A stretch of DNA of 5,916 nucleotides from the NCBI GenBank assembly GCA_021784995.1, contig JAJYHA010000027.1, positions 1-5,916 on the forward strand. The letters run 5' to 3'. The stretch is from Myxococcales bacterium (GTDB lineage Bacteria > Myxococcota > Myxococcia > Myxococcales > Anaeromyxobacteraceae). Of the stretch, positions 1 to 5,530 are shown piece by piece. The number at the start of each line of letters is the position of its first letter. The first letter of the stretch is position 1. The notes beneath the pieces were generated by a model that did not search any database, was not told the origin of the DNA, and saw nothing but the letters and a program-made list of their open reading frames with translations. The position numbers were made by a program, and so were the translations under genes.

Positions 1-85
1 CCCCGGCGCGCCCGCGCGCGGCCGGCGTCCGCCTGCCGGGCCGCGGAGGCTCGTCGAGGCGGCGCTGCAGGGTGGCGGGGGCCAT
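1..85 (-). CDS. 5' end of an unrecognised minus-strand gene (partial, runs off left edge)
   Basis: An ATG on the minus strand (complement of 83-85) opens a reading frame that stays open to the window edge, giving 28 codons. The start is preceded by GGAGG (complement of 91-95) at a 5-nt spacing, close to an ideal Shine-Dalgarno. In 27 of the 28 codons the third base is G or C, as in the confirmed genes here. The peptide begins MAPATLQRRLDEPPRPGRR and continues rich in Arg, Pro and Ala. That is too short and too low in complexity to assign a family, and there is no evident signal peptide or motif. It diverges from argJ across a 121-bp gap, so the two may share a regulatory region. In DNA this GC-rich a 28-codon open frame can arise by chance, so the ribosome binding site is the main support. 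Function unknown. Confidence 0.45.
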   Translation of the reverse strand, partial: MAPATLQRRLDEPPRPGRRTPAARGRAG

Positions 86-90
86 CGCGT

Positions 91-95
91 CCTCC
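91..95 (-). promoter_or_regulatory. Ribosome binding site of the left-edge minus-strand gene
   Basis: Plus-strand CCTCC reads as GGAGG on the minus strand, 5 nt before the ATG at 85. It is the main argument that the short open frame at the left edge is a real gene start. Confidence 0.45.
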
Positions 96-196
96 GGGCG
101 GTGAAGAGGTCGGGGAACGATGCGCCAGATCGGCCCGCGAGGGAAGCGCCGGGCCGGGGACGGCGCGTCGATTGACGAGCGCGCGGCCGGCGGGCT

Positions 197-201
197 AGAG
201 G
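197..201 (+). promoter_or_regulatory. Ribosome binding site fixing the argJ start at 207
   Basis: AGAGG lies 5 nt upstream of ATG 207. The in-frame upstream ATG at 120 has GAGG only about 10 nt before it. It would add 29 residues rich in Arg and Gly with no counterpart in the family, so 207 is preferred. Confidence 0.5.
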
Positions 202-206
202 CAACC

Positions 207-1526
207 ATGCCCAGCACCGCGCTCGTCTTCCCGTCCGCCGCCGAGCACCGCGCCTGGATCGCGTCGCAGGCGGCGCTCCCGGCCGGGTTCCGCGCCGGCA
301 CCACGCGGCTGTCGTTCGTCCCGGTCGAGGTGCCGAAGCCCTCGCAGATGACGGTCACGCTCCTGGCCCTCGACCGGCCCACCTCCTCCTTCGCGCTCAA
401 GCTCACGCGCAACGCCTTCCCGGGCGCTCCCATCCTGGTGGCGCGCCAGCGGGCGGACATGGATCGCCTGGGCGCCGTCGTGGTCAACAACAAGGTCGCC
501 AACGTCTGCGCGCCCGGCGGCGTGGAGGCCGCGGAGCGCGTCTGCGCGGCGACCGGCGCCGCGCTCGGGATCGCGGCCGCGGAGGTCCTGCCGGCCTCGA
601 CGGGCGTCATCGGCTGGCGGCTCCCGGCCGAGGCCATGGTCGACGCCGTGCCCGCGGCGGTGGCCGGGCTGCAGGACCGGAGCGTCCTGCCCGCGGCCGA
701 GGGGATCATGACCACCGATCTCTACCCCAAGGTGCGCCGCGCCGAGCTCGGGGATGGGTGCATCGTGGGCATCGCCAAGGGCGCCGGCATGATCGAGCCG
801 AACCTGGCCACCATGCTGGTGTTCCTGCTCACCGATCTCGACGTCCCGCGCGCGGCGCTCCGCGCGGCCCTCGACGCCGCGGTGGAGGAGAGCTTCCACG
901 CCATCACCGTGGACAGCGACACGAGCACCTCCGACATGGTCGTGCTCCTCTCCTCCCGCCGCCGCCCGGCCCCGCCCGCGGACGCCTTCGCGGCGGCGCT
1001 CGCGCGCGTCTGCCGCGACCTCGCCGAGGACGTGGTCCGGAACGGCGAGGGGGTGCACCACGTGATCCACGTGACCGTGACCGGGGCGCCGGACCGCGCG
1101 GCGGCGCGCGGGATCGGCAAGGCCGTCGTGAACTCGCCGCTCTTCCAGTGCGCCGTGGCCGGCAACGATCCCAACGTCGGGCGGCTCCTCTGCGCGGTCG
1201 GCAAGTACGCCGGCGCGCACGGCGTCGCCGTGGACGCCGGCCGCGTCCGGATGCGCATGGGAGGCGAGCTCCTCCTGGAGCACGGGGTCATGCGGCTCGA
1301 CCCGGGGCGCGAGGAGCGGCTGGTGCGGCACCTGGCCGGCGCGGAGCTGTACGCCTCCGCGCCCCCGCCGGATGGGCTCACCTTCCGGCCGCCGATCCAC
1401 CACCCGCCCCACGAGCGCTGCGTCGAGGTGGAGATCGACCTCGGCGCCGGCCCCTGCGCGGCCGAGGTGATCGGCGCGGACCGGACGCACGAGTACGTCA
1501 CCGAGAACGCCGACTACCGGAGCTGA
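207..1526 (+). CDS. argJ: ArgJ-family glutamate/ornithine N-acetyltransferase (divergent)
   Basis: 439 residues. ArgJ proteins are cytoplasmic Ntn-type enzymes that cleave themselves before a Thr and then move the acetyl group from N-acetylornithine to glutamate (arginine biosynthesis); some also use acetyl-CoA. Visible hallmarks in order: STGVIG 131-136 (oxyanion Thr132-Gly133), MTTD 168-171, KGAGMIEPNLATML 191-204 with Lys191 and the predicted cleavage/nucleophile at Ala201|Thr202, DTSTSDM 238-244, NGEG 279-282 with Glu281, NSPL 309-312, GNDPNVGR 319-326, and the C-terminal NADYRS with Asn434 and Ser439. Spacings of these residues match my recollection of the Mycobacterium tuberculosis enzyme up to Glu281. 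Odd points: the usual NSGNAN is VNNKVAN (93-99), GEGATK is GEGVHH, NWGR is NVGR, and the C-terminal half is about 30 residues longer, with a Pro/His-rich stretch at about 386-403. No other arg gene is adjacent. The family is certain; the exact acetyl donor and acceptor are inferred. A paralogue with another amino-acid acceptor is possible. Confidence 0.88.
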   Translation: MPSTALVFPSAAEHRAWIASQAALPAGFRAGTTRLSFVPVEVPKPSQMTVTLLALDRPTSSFALKLTRNAFPGAPILVARQRADMDRLGAVVVNNKVANVCAPGGVEAAERVCAATGAALGIAAAEVLPASTGVIGWRLPAEAMVDAVPAAVAGLQDRSVLPAAEGIMTTDLYPKVRRAELGDGCIVGIAKGAGMIEPNLATMLVFLLTDLDVPRAALRAALDAAVEESFHAITVDSDTSTSDMVVLLSSRRRPAPPADAFAAALARVCRDLAEDVVRNGEGVHHVIHVTVTGAPDRAAARGIGKAVVNSPLFQCAVAGNDPNVGRLLCAVGKYAGAHGVAVDAGRVRMRMGGELLLEHGVMRLDPGREERLVRHLAGAELYASAPPPDGLTFRPPIHHPPHERCVEVEIDLGAGPCAAEVIGADRTHEYVTENADYRS

Positions 1527-1588
1527 CGGCGGGACGGCGCCTCGAACCGGGTGGGCTCGAGCGGGAGGGCGGCGGGCGGCGCGGCGCT

Positions 1589-1617
1589 GTGACACGCCCC
1601 TGCCGCCGCGCTATACC
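1589..1617 (+). promoter_or_regulatory. Predicted sigma70-type promoter of the thioredoxin gene
   Basis: GTGACA (1589-1594, five of six to TTGACA) is separated by 17 bp from TATACC (1612-1617, four of six to TATAAT). Transcription would begin near 1624, leaving a leader of about 40 nt before the ATG at 1663. It is one of the few AT-containing patches in the 136-bp gap between argJ and trx. It is a consensus match only; in a GC-rich genome the true promoter could look different. Confidence 0.45.
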
Positions 1618-1627
1618 TCGGCGGCAG
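1600..1627. repeat. 9-bp perfect inverted repeat around the predicted -10 box
   Basis: CTGCCGCCG (1600-1608) and CGGCGGCAG (1619-1627) are exact reverse complements separated by 10 bp (1609-1618). That spacer contains the TATACC box. The arm centres are 19 bp apart, about two helical turns, which suits a dimeric repressor. Read as RNA it would instead be a 9-bp GC stem with a 10-nt loop, 74 nt after the argJ stop. It has no following U tract, so it would be an atypical terminator. The repeat is seen directly; either function is inference, and GC-rich DNA produces such repeats by chance at an appreciable rate. Confidence 0.5.
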
Positions 1628-1662
1628 CGCCTCGCGCCCGAGGGACGCCGGAGGGGGAACCG

Positions 1663-2103
1663 ATGAAGACCTTCCGATGCCGCGACTGCGGCGCCTTCAA
1701 CCGCCTGGCCGTGTTCCGGCCGGACGCCGTCCCGGTGTGCGGCCGCTGCAAGCGCGAGCTCGACGTCACCGGCGCGCCGCAGCCGGTCGACGACGCGGGG
1801 CTCGCGGCCGCCCTCCGCAGCGCCCCGGTGCCGGTGCTGGTCGACTTCTGGGCCCCGTGGTGCGGTCCGTGCCGGGCGGCGGCGCCCATCTTCGACCAGC
1901 TCGCGCGCCAGCGGGCGGGCGACCTGGTCGTGCTGAAGGTGAACGGCGACGAGGCCCAGGAGGCGGCCGCCCAGCACGGGATCCGCGCCATCCCCACCTT
2001 CGTCCTCTTCTCCGGGGGCGCGGAGGTGGCCCGACACAGCGGGCTCCTGCGGCTGGAGGAGCTCGGCCGGTGGGTCGACGCCGGGGCGGGCGCGGCCGCC
2101 TGA
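1663..2103 (+). CDS. trxC: Thioredoxin 2-type protein with N-terminal zinc ribbon
   Basis: 146 residues: a cytoplasmic protein-disulfide reductase, normally recycled by NADPH-thioredoxin reductase. Residues 1-33 form a small zinc ribbon with two CxxC pairs (Cys6/Cys9 and Cys26/Cys29), the feature that separates thioredoxin 2 (TrxC) from thioredoxin 1. The thioredoxin fold follows from about residue 42. It has VDFWAPWCGPC at 60-70, with active-site Cys67 and Cys70 and the buried Asp61, and the cis-proline loop IRAIPT with Pro111. The length agrees with TrxC (about 140 residues). The start at ATG 1663 is supported by GAGGGGG (1651-1657) 5 nt upstream and by the N-terminal cysteines following immediately. 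It lies 136 bp after argJ behind its own predicted promoter and 81 bp before cbiM. In E. coli trxC responds to oxidative stress, and the zinc ribbon tunes redox activity; regulation here is unknown. It could be co-transcribed with the metal transporter, but nothing proves this. Confidence 0.93.
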   Translation: MKTFRCRDCGAFNRLAVFRPDAVPVCGRCKRELDVTGAPQPVDDAGLAAALRSAPVPVLVDFWAPWCGPCRAAAPIFDQLARQRAGDLVVLKVNGDEAQEAAAQHGIRAIPTFVLFSGGAEVARHSGLLRLEELGRWVDAGAGAAA

Positions 2104-2114
2104 CCATCGGCGGC
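2095..2114 (+). terminator. Possible weak hairpin over the trx stop codon
   Basis: GCCGCC (2095-2100) can pair with GGCGGC (2109-2114) across an 8-nt loop that begins with the TGA stop. The 6-bp all-GC stem has no U tract after it, so intrinsic termination is doubtful. It may only dampen read-through into cbiM. Chance pairing in GC-rich DNA is a serious alternative. Confidence 0.2.
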
Positions 2115-2170
2115 GGCGGGCCACCCTCGCGTGCGGCCCGCGCGTTCCGCTATCGTGGATCCCGGAGCAC

Positions 2171-2176
2171 GAGGAG
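2171..2176 (+). promoter_or_regulatory. Ribosome binding site fixing the cbiM start at 2185
   Basis: GAGGAG lies 8 nt before ATG 2185. This decides against the upstream in-frame ATG at 2131. The CbiM/NikM family begins Met-His because the N-terminal amine and His2 bind the metal, so an 18-residue extension would destroy the site. Confidence 0.75.
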
Positions 2177-2184
2177 CCTCCATC

Positions 2185-3195
2185 ATGCACGTGTCGGACG
2201 CCCTGCTGTCGCCCGCGGTCGGGCTCGGCTTCCACGCCGCGTCGGCAGGCCTGCTCGGGGTGACGGCCCGGCGCGCCGCGCGCGAGGAGGGGTACGAGCG
2301 CCGGCTGCCGCTCATGGGCGTGCTCGGGGCCTTCGTCTTCGCGGCGCAGATGGTCACCTTCGCCGTCCCGGGGACCGGGTCGTCGGGTCACCTGGCGGGC
2401 GGGCTCCTCCTGGCGATCCTGCTCGGTCCCTCGGCCGCCTTCCTGGTGATGGCCTCGGTGCTGACGGTGCAGGCGCTCTTCTTCGCGGACGGCGGCCTGC
2501 TGGCGCTCGGCTGCAACGTCTTCAACCTCGGCTTCTGGCCCTCCTTCGTGGGCATCGCCCTCTACCGGCGGATCGTGCGCCTCGCGCCGGGCCGCGGCGG
2601 GGTCACGGTCGGCGCGGTCGCCGGCGCGGTGGTCGCGCTCGAGCTCGGGGCGCTGGGCGTCGCCGTCCAGACGGCGCTGTCGGGGCGCGCCGCGGTGCCG
2701 CTGCGCGAGCTGGCGCTGCTCATGGCCGGCGTGCACCTCCCGGTCGCCGTGGCCGAGGGCCTGCTCACCGCGGGCGTGGTCCGTCTCCTGTCACGCGCCG
2801 CGCCGGACCGGGTGGAGGCGGCCCGGGCGGCGCGCGTGCCGGCCCTCGCCGCCCTGGGCGGGATCGCCCTCTTCACCGGCACCGTGGCGGCCTCCTTCGC
2901 CTCGACGCGGCCCGACGGCCTCGCGTGGTCGCTGGCCCGGGTCGCCCGGAGCGCGCCCGCGGAGCACGCCCGCGGGGTCGGGGCGCTGCTGCACCGCCTG
3001 CAGGAGCGGCTGGCCGTCCTGCCCGGCTACGCCTTCGCCGGGACGGAGCGCCGCGCCGGGATCGATCCGGGCACCGTCGCGTCGGGGCTGGCGGGGACGC
3101 TGCTGGTCGCGGGGCTGGTGCTGCTCGTGGGCGGGATCGTGGCCGGCTCGCGGCGCGCGCTCCGGTCCGCCCGGGAGCGCGCGCCGCCGCCATGA
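2185..3195 (+). CDS. cbiM: Cobalt/nickel ECF transporter substrate-binding protein, CbiM fused to a CbiN/PDGLE-like domain
   Basis: 336 residues: inner-membrane metal-binding (S) component of a Co2+/Ni2+ energy-coupling-factor importer. The N terminus MHVSDALLS matches the family pattern MHIPDGFLS, in which the Met1 amine and His2 bind the metal. His69 in GSSGHLAGG (65-73) is the expected third ligand. Other family stretches are VQALFFADGG 95-104, GCNVFNLG 109-116 and GVHLPVAVAEGLLTA 182-196. About six to seven hydrophobic segments span residues 9-203. Residues about 217-320 add a hydrophobic helix, PDGLAWSL (243-250), an extracytoplasmic-looking loop and a final helix (298-320). This is the layout of the separate CbiN/NikN or PDGLE subunit, fused here, which explains why no cbiN gene follows. 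The last four bases overlap cbiQ (ATGA). No cobalamin riboswitch or NikR-like operator was recognised in the 81-bp leader; TATCGT (2151-2156) is a weak -10 candidate without a convincing -35. Sequence alone does not settle cobalt versus nickel; a nikMN name would be equally defensible. Confidence 0.88.
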   Translation: MHVSDALLSPAVGLGFHAASAGLLGVTARRAAREEGYERRLPLMGVLGAFVFAAQMVTFAVPGTGSSGHLAGGLLLAILLGPSAAFLVMASVLTVQALFFADGGLLALGCNVFNLGFWPSFVGIALYRRIVRLAPGRGGVTVGAVAGAVVALELGALGVAVQTALSGRAAVPLRELALLMAGVHLPVAVAEGLLTAGVVRLLSRAAPDRVEAARAARVPALAALGGIALFTGTVAASFASTRPDGLAWSLARVARSAPAEHARGVGALLHRLQERLAVLPGYAFAGTERRAGIDPGTVASGLAGTLLVAGLVLLVGGIVAGSRRALRSARERAPPP

Positions 3196-4001
3196 GCGAG
3201 AGCGCCGCGCGCTGGCTCGACCGTCTCGGGCACGGCGACAGCCCCGTCCACCGCCTCGACGCACGCGCCAAGCTCGCGGCGGTGGCGGCCTTCGTGCTCT
3301 GCGTCGCCTCCTTCCCGCGCTACGAGGTGACGGGCCTGCTGCCCTTCTTCCTGCTGCCGGCCGCCCTCGCGCGCGCGGGGCGCGTCCCGCCGCGCCCGGT
3401 GCTGCGGCTCCTGGCCGCGGCGAGCCCCTTCGCCCTCCTCGTGGCCGTCTGGAACCCCCTCCTCGACCGCGCGCCGCGCGCGCTGGCGCCGGGGGTGCTG
3501 GTGGCGGGCGGCCTGCTCTCCTTCGCCTCCCTCGTCCTCCGGTTCCTCCTCTGCACCGGGGCGGCGCTGCTGCTGGTGGCCACCACGTCGCTGCCGGACC
3601 TCCTGCGCGGGCTGGGGCAGCTCGGGCTCCCGCGCCCGTTCGTGGTGCAGGTGCAGCTGCTCCACCGCTACCTCTTCCTGCTCGTCGACGAGGGGCGGCG
3701 CGTGGCGGAGGCGCGCGCGCTGCGCGATCCATCCCGCCGGCGCCCCACCCTGCGCACCGGCAAGCGCATGCTGGCCTCGCTCCTGTGGCGGACCTGGGAG
3801 CGGGGCGAGCGCATCCACCTCGCGATGAGGGCCCGGGGCTTCGACGGCCGGCTCCCCGCGCTCGCGCCGGCGCGCCTCCGCACCGCCGACGTGCTCTTCG
3901 CCGCCTGCGTGACGGCCGCCTGCGTGGCGGCCCGGCTCCTGCCGCTCTCGCGGTGGCTGGCCGACGCCTTCGCCGCCGCCGGGTGGGGAGCAACGTCGTG
4001 A
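3192..4001 (+). CDS. cbiQ: ECF transporter transmembrane coupling protein CbiQ (EcfT)
   Basis: 269 residues: the membrane T component that couples ATP hydrolysis by CbiO to the substrate-binding CbiM. Hydrophobic segments lie at about 26-62, 72-90, 100-131 and 231-251. Between them is the cytoplasmic coupling region with the two short Arg-centred signatures of the family, EARAL (173-177, Ala174-Arg175-Ala176) and MRARGFDGR (212-220, Ala214-Arg215-Gly216), which dock onto the ATPase. The N-terminal stretch SPVHRLDARAKL (17-28) is also typical. Length is normal for CbiQ. The start ATG 3192 overlaps the cbiM stop as ATGA. The nearest purine-rich stretch, GGGAG at 3173-3177, is 14 nt away, so initiation probably depends on ribosomes finishing cbiM. 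The frame is open far upstream, but that part is antisense-like shadow of trx and cbiM. The GTGA overlap at its end joins it to cbiO. Confidence 0.92.
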   Translation: MSESAARWLDRLGHGDSPVHRLDARAKLAAVAAFVLCVASFPRYEVTGLLPFFLLPAALARAGRVPPRPVLRLLAAASPFALLVAVWNPLLDRAPRALAPGVLVAGGLLSFASLVLRFLLCTGAALLLVATTSLPDLLRGLGQLGLPRPFVVQVQLLHRYLFLLVDEGRRVAEARALRDPSRRRPTLRTGKRMLASLLWRTWERGERIHLAMRARGFDGRLPALAPARLRTADVLFAACVTAACVAARLLPLSRWLADAFAAAGWGATS

Positions 4002-4744
4002 GCGCGGCCCTCGAGGTGCGGGACGTCGCGTACCGCTATCCCGACGGGACGGAGGCGCTGCGTCGGGTCACGCTCCGCGCCGCCCCCGGCGCGGCGGTGG
4101 CGCTGGTGGGGCCGAACGGCGCGGGGAAGACGACCCTCGTCTCCCTCCTGGCCGGATTCCTGGCGCCCACCGCCGGGGAGGTGCGCGTGGCCGGCGTGCG
4201 GCTGGAGGAGGGCACGGCGGCGGGGATCCGCGCCCGCACCGGCTTCCTCTTCGCGAACCCGGACGACCAGCTCTTCATGCCCACCGTGCTCGAGGACGCC
4301 TGCTTCGGGCCGCTGGCAGCCGGCGTCCCGGCCGGGGAGGCGCGGCGACGCGCGCTGGCCCAGCTCGGGGCGCTCGGCATCGACGGGCTCGCGCCCCGCT
4401 TCCCCGGCCACCTGTCGGCCGGCCAGAAGCGCCTGGCGACGCTGGCGGGCGCGCTGGTGATGGAGCCCGAGCTGCTGGTCCTCGACGAGCCGACCGCCTT
4501 CCTCGATCCCCACGCGCGCCGCCACCTCATCCGCACGCTGGGCGCGCTGCGCCCGACGCGCCTCCTCGTCACGCACGACCTCGAGCTGGTGGTGGAGCTC
4601 TGCGCCGAGGTGTACGTGCTCGACGGCGGCGAGGTGGTCGCCCGGGGCGCGCCGGACGCCGTCCTGGGCGACGAGGCGCTGATGCGCGCGCACCGGCTGG
4701 AGCGGCCCCACGTCCTGGCGCACCGCCACCCACACGGTTCGTGA
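3998..4744 (+). CDS. cbiO: Cobalt/nickel ECF transporter ATP-binding protein CbiO
   Basis: 248 residues: the cytoplasmic ABC ATPase that powers the importer, probably as a homodimer because only one ATPase gene is present. All ABC motifs are intact: Walker A GPNGAGKTT 38-46, Q-loop NPDDQ with Gln91, signature LSAGQ 139-143, Walker B LLVLDEPT 159-166 with Asp163 and Glu164, D-loop FLD 168-170 and switch His193 in THD. The NPDDQLF form of the Q-loop is characteristic of ECF-type ATPases. The start is GTG 3998, overlapping the cbiQ stop as GTGA, with GGGGAG (3985-3990) 7 nt upstream. This places the standard LEVRDVAYRYPDG at the N terminus; frame upstream of it is shadow. The tail HVLAHRHPHGS holds four His in nine residues, a possible metal-binding or sensing end. 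His-rich tails are, as I recall, not rare in Co/Ni transporters. Last gene of the operon; a convergent gene begins its end 25 bp later. Confidence 0.95.
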   Translation: MSAALEVRDVAYRYPDGTEALRRVTLRAAPGAAVALVGPNGAGKTTLVSLLAGFLAPTAGEVRVAGVRLEEGTAAGIRARTGFLFANPDDQLFMPTVLEDACFGPLAAGVPAGEARRRALAQLGALGIDGLAPRFPGHLSAGQKRLATLAGALVMEPELLVLDEPTAFLDPHARRHLIRTLGALRPTRLLVTHDLELVVELCAEVYVLDGGEVVARGAPDAVLGDEALMRAHRLERPHVLAHRHPHGS

Positions 4745-4747
4745 ACA

Positions 4748-4759
4748 CCGGCGCGCCGG
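4748..4759. repeat. 12-bp perfect palindrome between convergent genes
   Basis: CCGGCGCGCCGG sits in the 25-bp gap between the cbiO and PAP2 stop codons. As RNA it could make only a 4-bp stem with a 4-nt loop and has no U tract. A role as bidirectional terminator is therefore weakly supported, though its position is where one would be expected. Confidence 0.25.
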
Positions 4760-4769
4760 GCACCGGCCT

Positions 4770-5372
<603 letters not shown>

Positions 5373-5439
5373 ACCACGCGGGTCCCGGGGAGCCGCAGCC
5401 TCCGCCGAGGAGGGACGGCAGCGCCCCTCCCGTGGCCGT

Positions 5440-5461
5440 GGCCGGCGGGCGAGCGCCGGCC
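5440..5461. repeat. 8-bp inverted repeat with 6-bp spacer in the divergent intergenic region
   Basis: GGCCGGCG (5440-5447) and CGCCGGCC (5454-5461) are exact reverse complements around GGCGAG. It lies about midway between the PAP2 start and the gene starting at 5531. It could be an operator or an RNA hairpin in a leader. Being entirely G/C, it could also be chance. Confidence 0.4.
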
Positions 5462-5483
5462 TACCTTCGTGGTGAGGGCTCCC

Positions 5484-5506
5484 TCCCAGGGCCCTCCTCC
5501 CTGGGA
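5484..5506. repeat. 8-bp inverted repeat with 7-bp spacer upstream of the right-edge gene
   Basis: TCCCAGGG (5484-5491) and CCCTGGGA (5499-5506) are exact reverse complements across CCCTCCT. The dyad ends 24 bp before GTG 5531, where an operator or a leader hairpin could control that gene. An alternative pairing of GAGGGC (5474-5479) with GCCCTC (5491-5496) would compete with it in RNA. Confidence 0.45.
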
Positions 5507-5515
5507 ACGCCCTCC

Positions 5516-5520
5516 GGAGG
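5516..5520 (+). promoter_or_regulatory. Ribosome binding site of the right-edge gene
   Basis: GGAGG lies 10 nt before GTG 5531 and is the second half of the perfect palindrome CCTCCGGAGG (5511-5520). It supports GTG 5531 as the start. Having the anti-Shine-Dalgarno sequence immediately before it means pairing with a neighbouring transcript segment could hide it. Confidence 0.55.
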
Positions 5521-5530
5521 CACACCGGAC

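Noticed and set aside
172..201. Promoter for argJ: TTGACG at 172-177 with TAGAGG at 196-201
   Set aside because: The -35 is a good match but the -10 matches only three of six bases at 18-bp spacing. It would put the start of transcription on the initiator ATG while also using the ribosome binding site as the -10; not convincing.
1541..1561. Stem CTCGA / TCGAG after argJ as a terminator
   Set aside because: Only 5 bp with an 11-nt loop and no U tract; within chance expectation.
195..1595. 466-residue open frame on the minus strand across argJ
   Set aside because: Antisense shadow. In very GC-rich DNA stop codons are rare in several frames. The product is Arg/Gly/His/Val-rich with no family motif, while the plus frame is a clear ArgJ.
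2131..2184. Upstream ATG for cbiM at 2131
   Set aside because: It would add 18 residues before the Met-His metal-binding N terminus and lacks a close Shine-Dalgarno; ATG 2185 has GAGGAG at 8 nt.
2104..2184. Cobalamin riboswitch before cbiM
   Set aside because: The gap is only 81 bp, too short for a full element. GGCCACC near 2119-2125 does not match the conserved B12 box well, and no long-range structure was evident.
1498..2736. Minus-strand open frames across trxC and cbiM
   Set aside because: His/Arg/Gln-rich products without motifs, overlapping well-identified plus-strand genes.
1677..3191. Long plus-strand extension upstream of cbiQ in the same frame
   Set aside because: This stretch overlaps trxC and cbiM in another frame and translates to Arg/Gly/Ala-rich low-complexity sequence. 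The CbiQ homology begins at ATG 3192 in the ATGA overlap.
2791..3993. Minus-strand open frames across cbiM and cbiQ
   Set aside because: Extreme Arg/Ala/Gly composition typical of shadow frames; the plus strand encodes recognised membrane proteins.
3785..3997. Upstream extension of cbiO from ATG 3785
   Set aside because: It overlaps the end of cbiQ with Arg-rich shadow sequence. GTG 3998 has a good ribosome binding site and gives a standard ABC N terminus.
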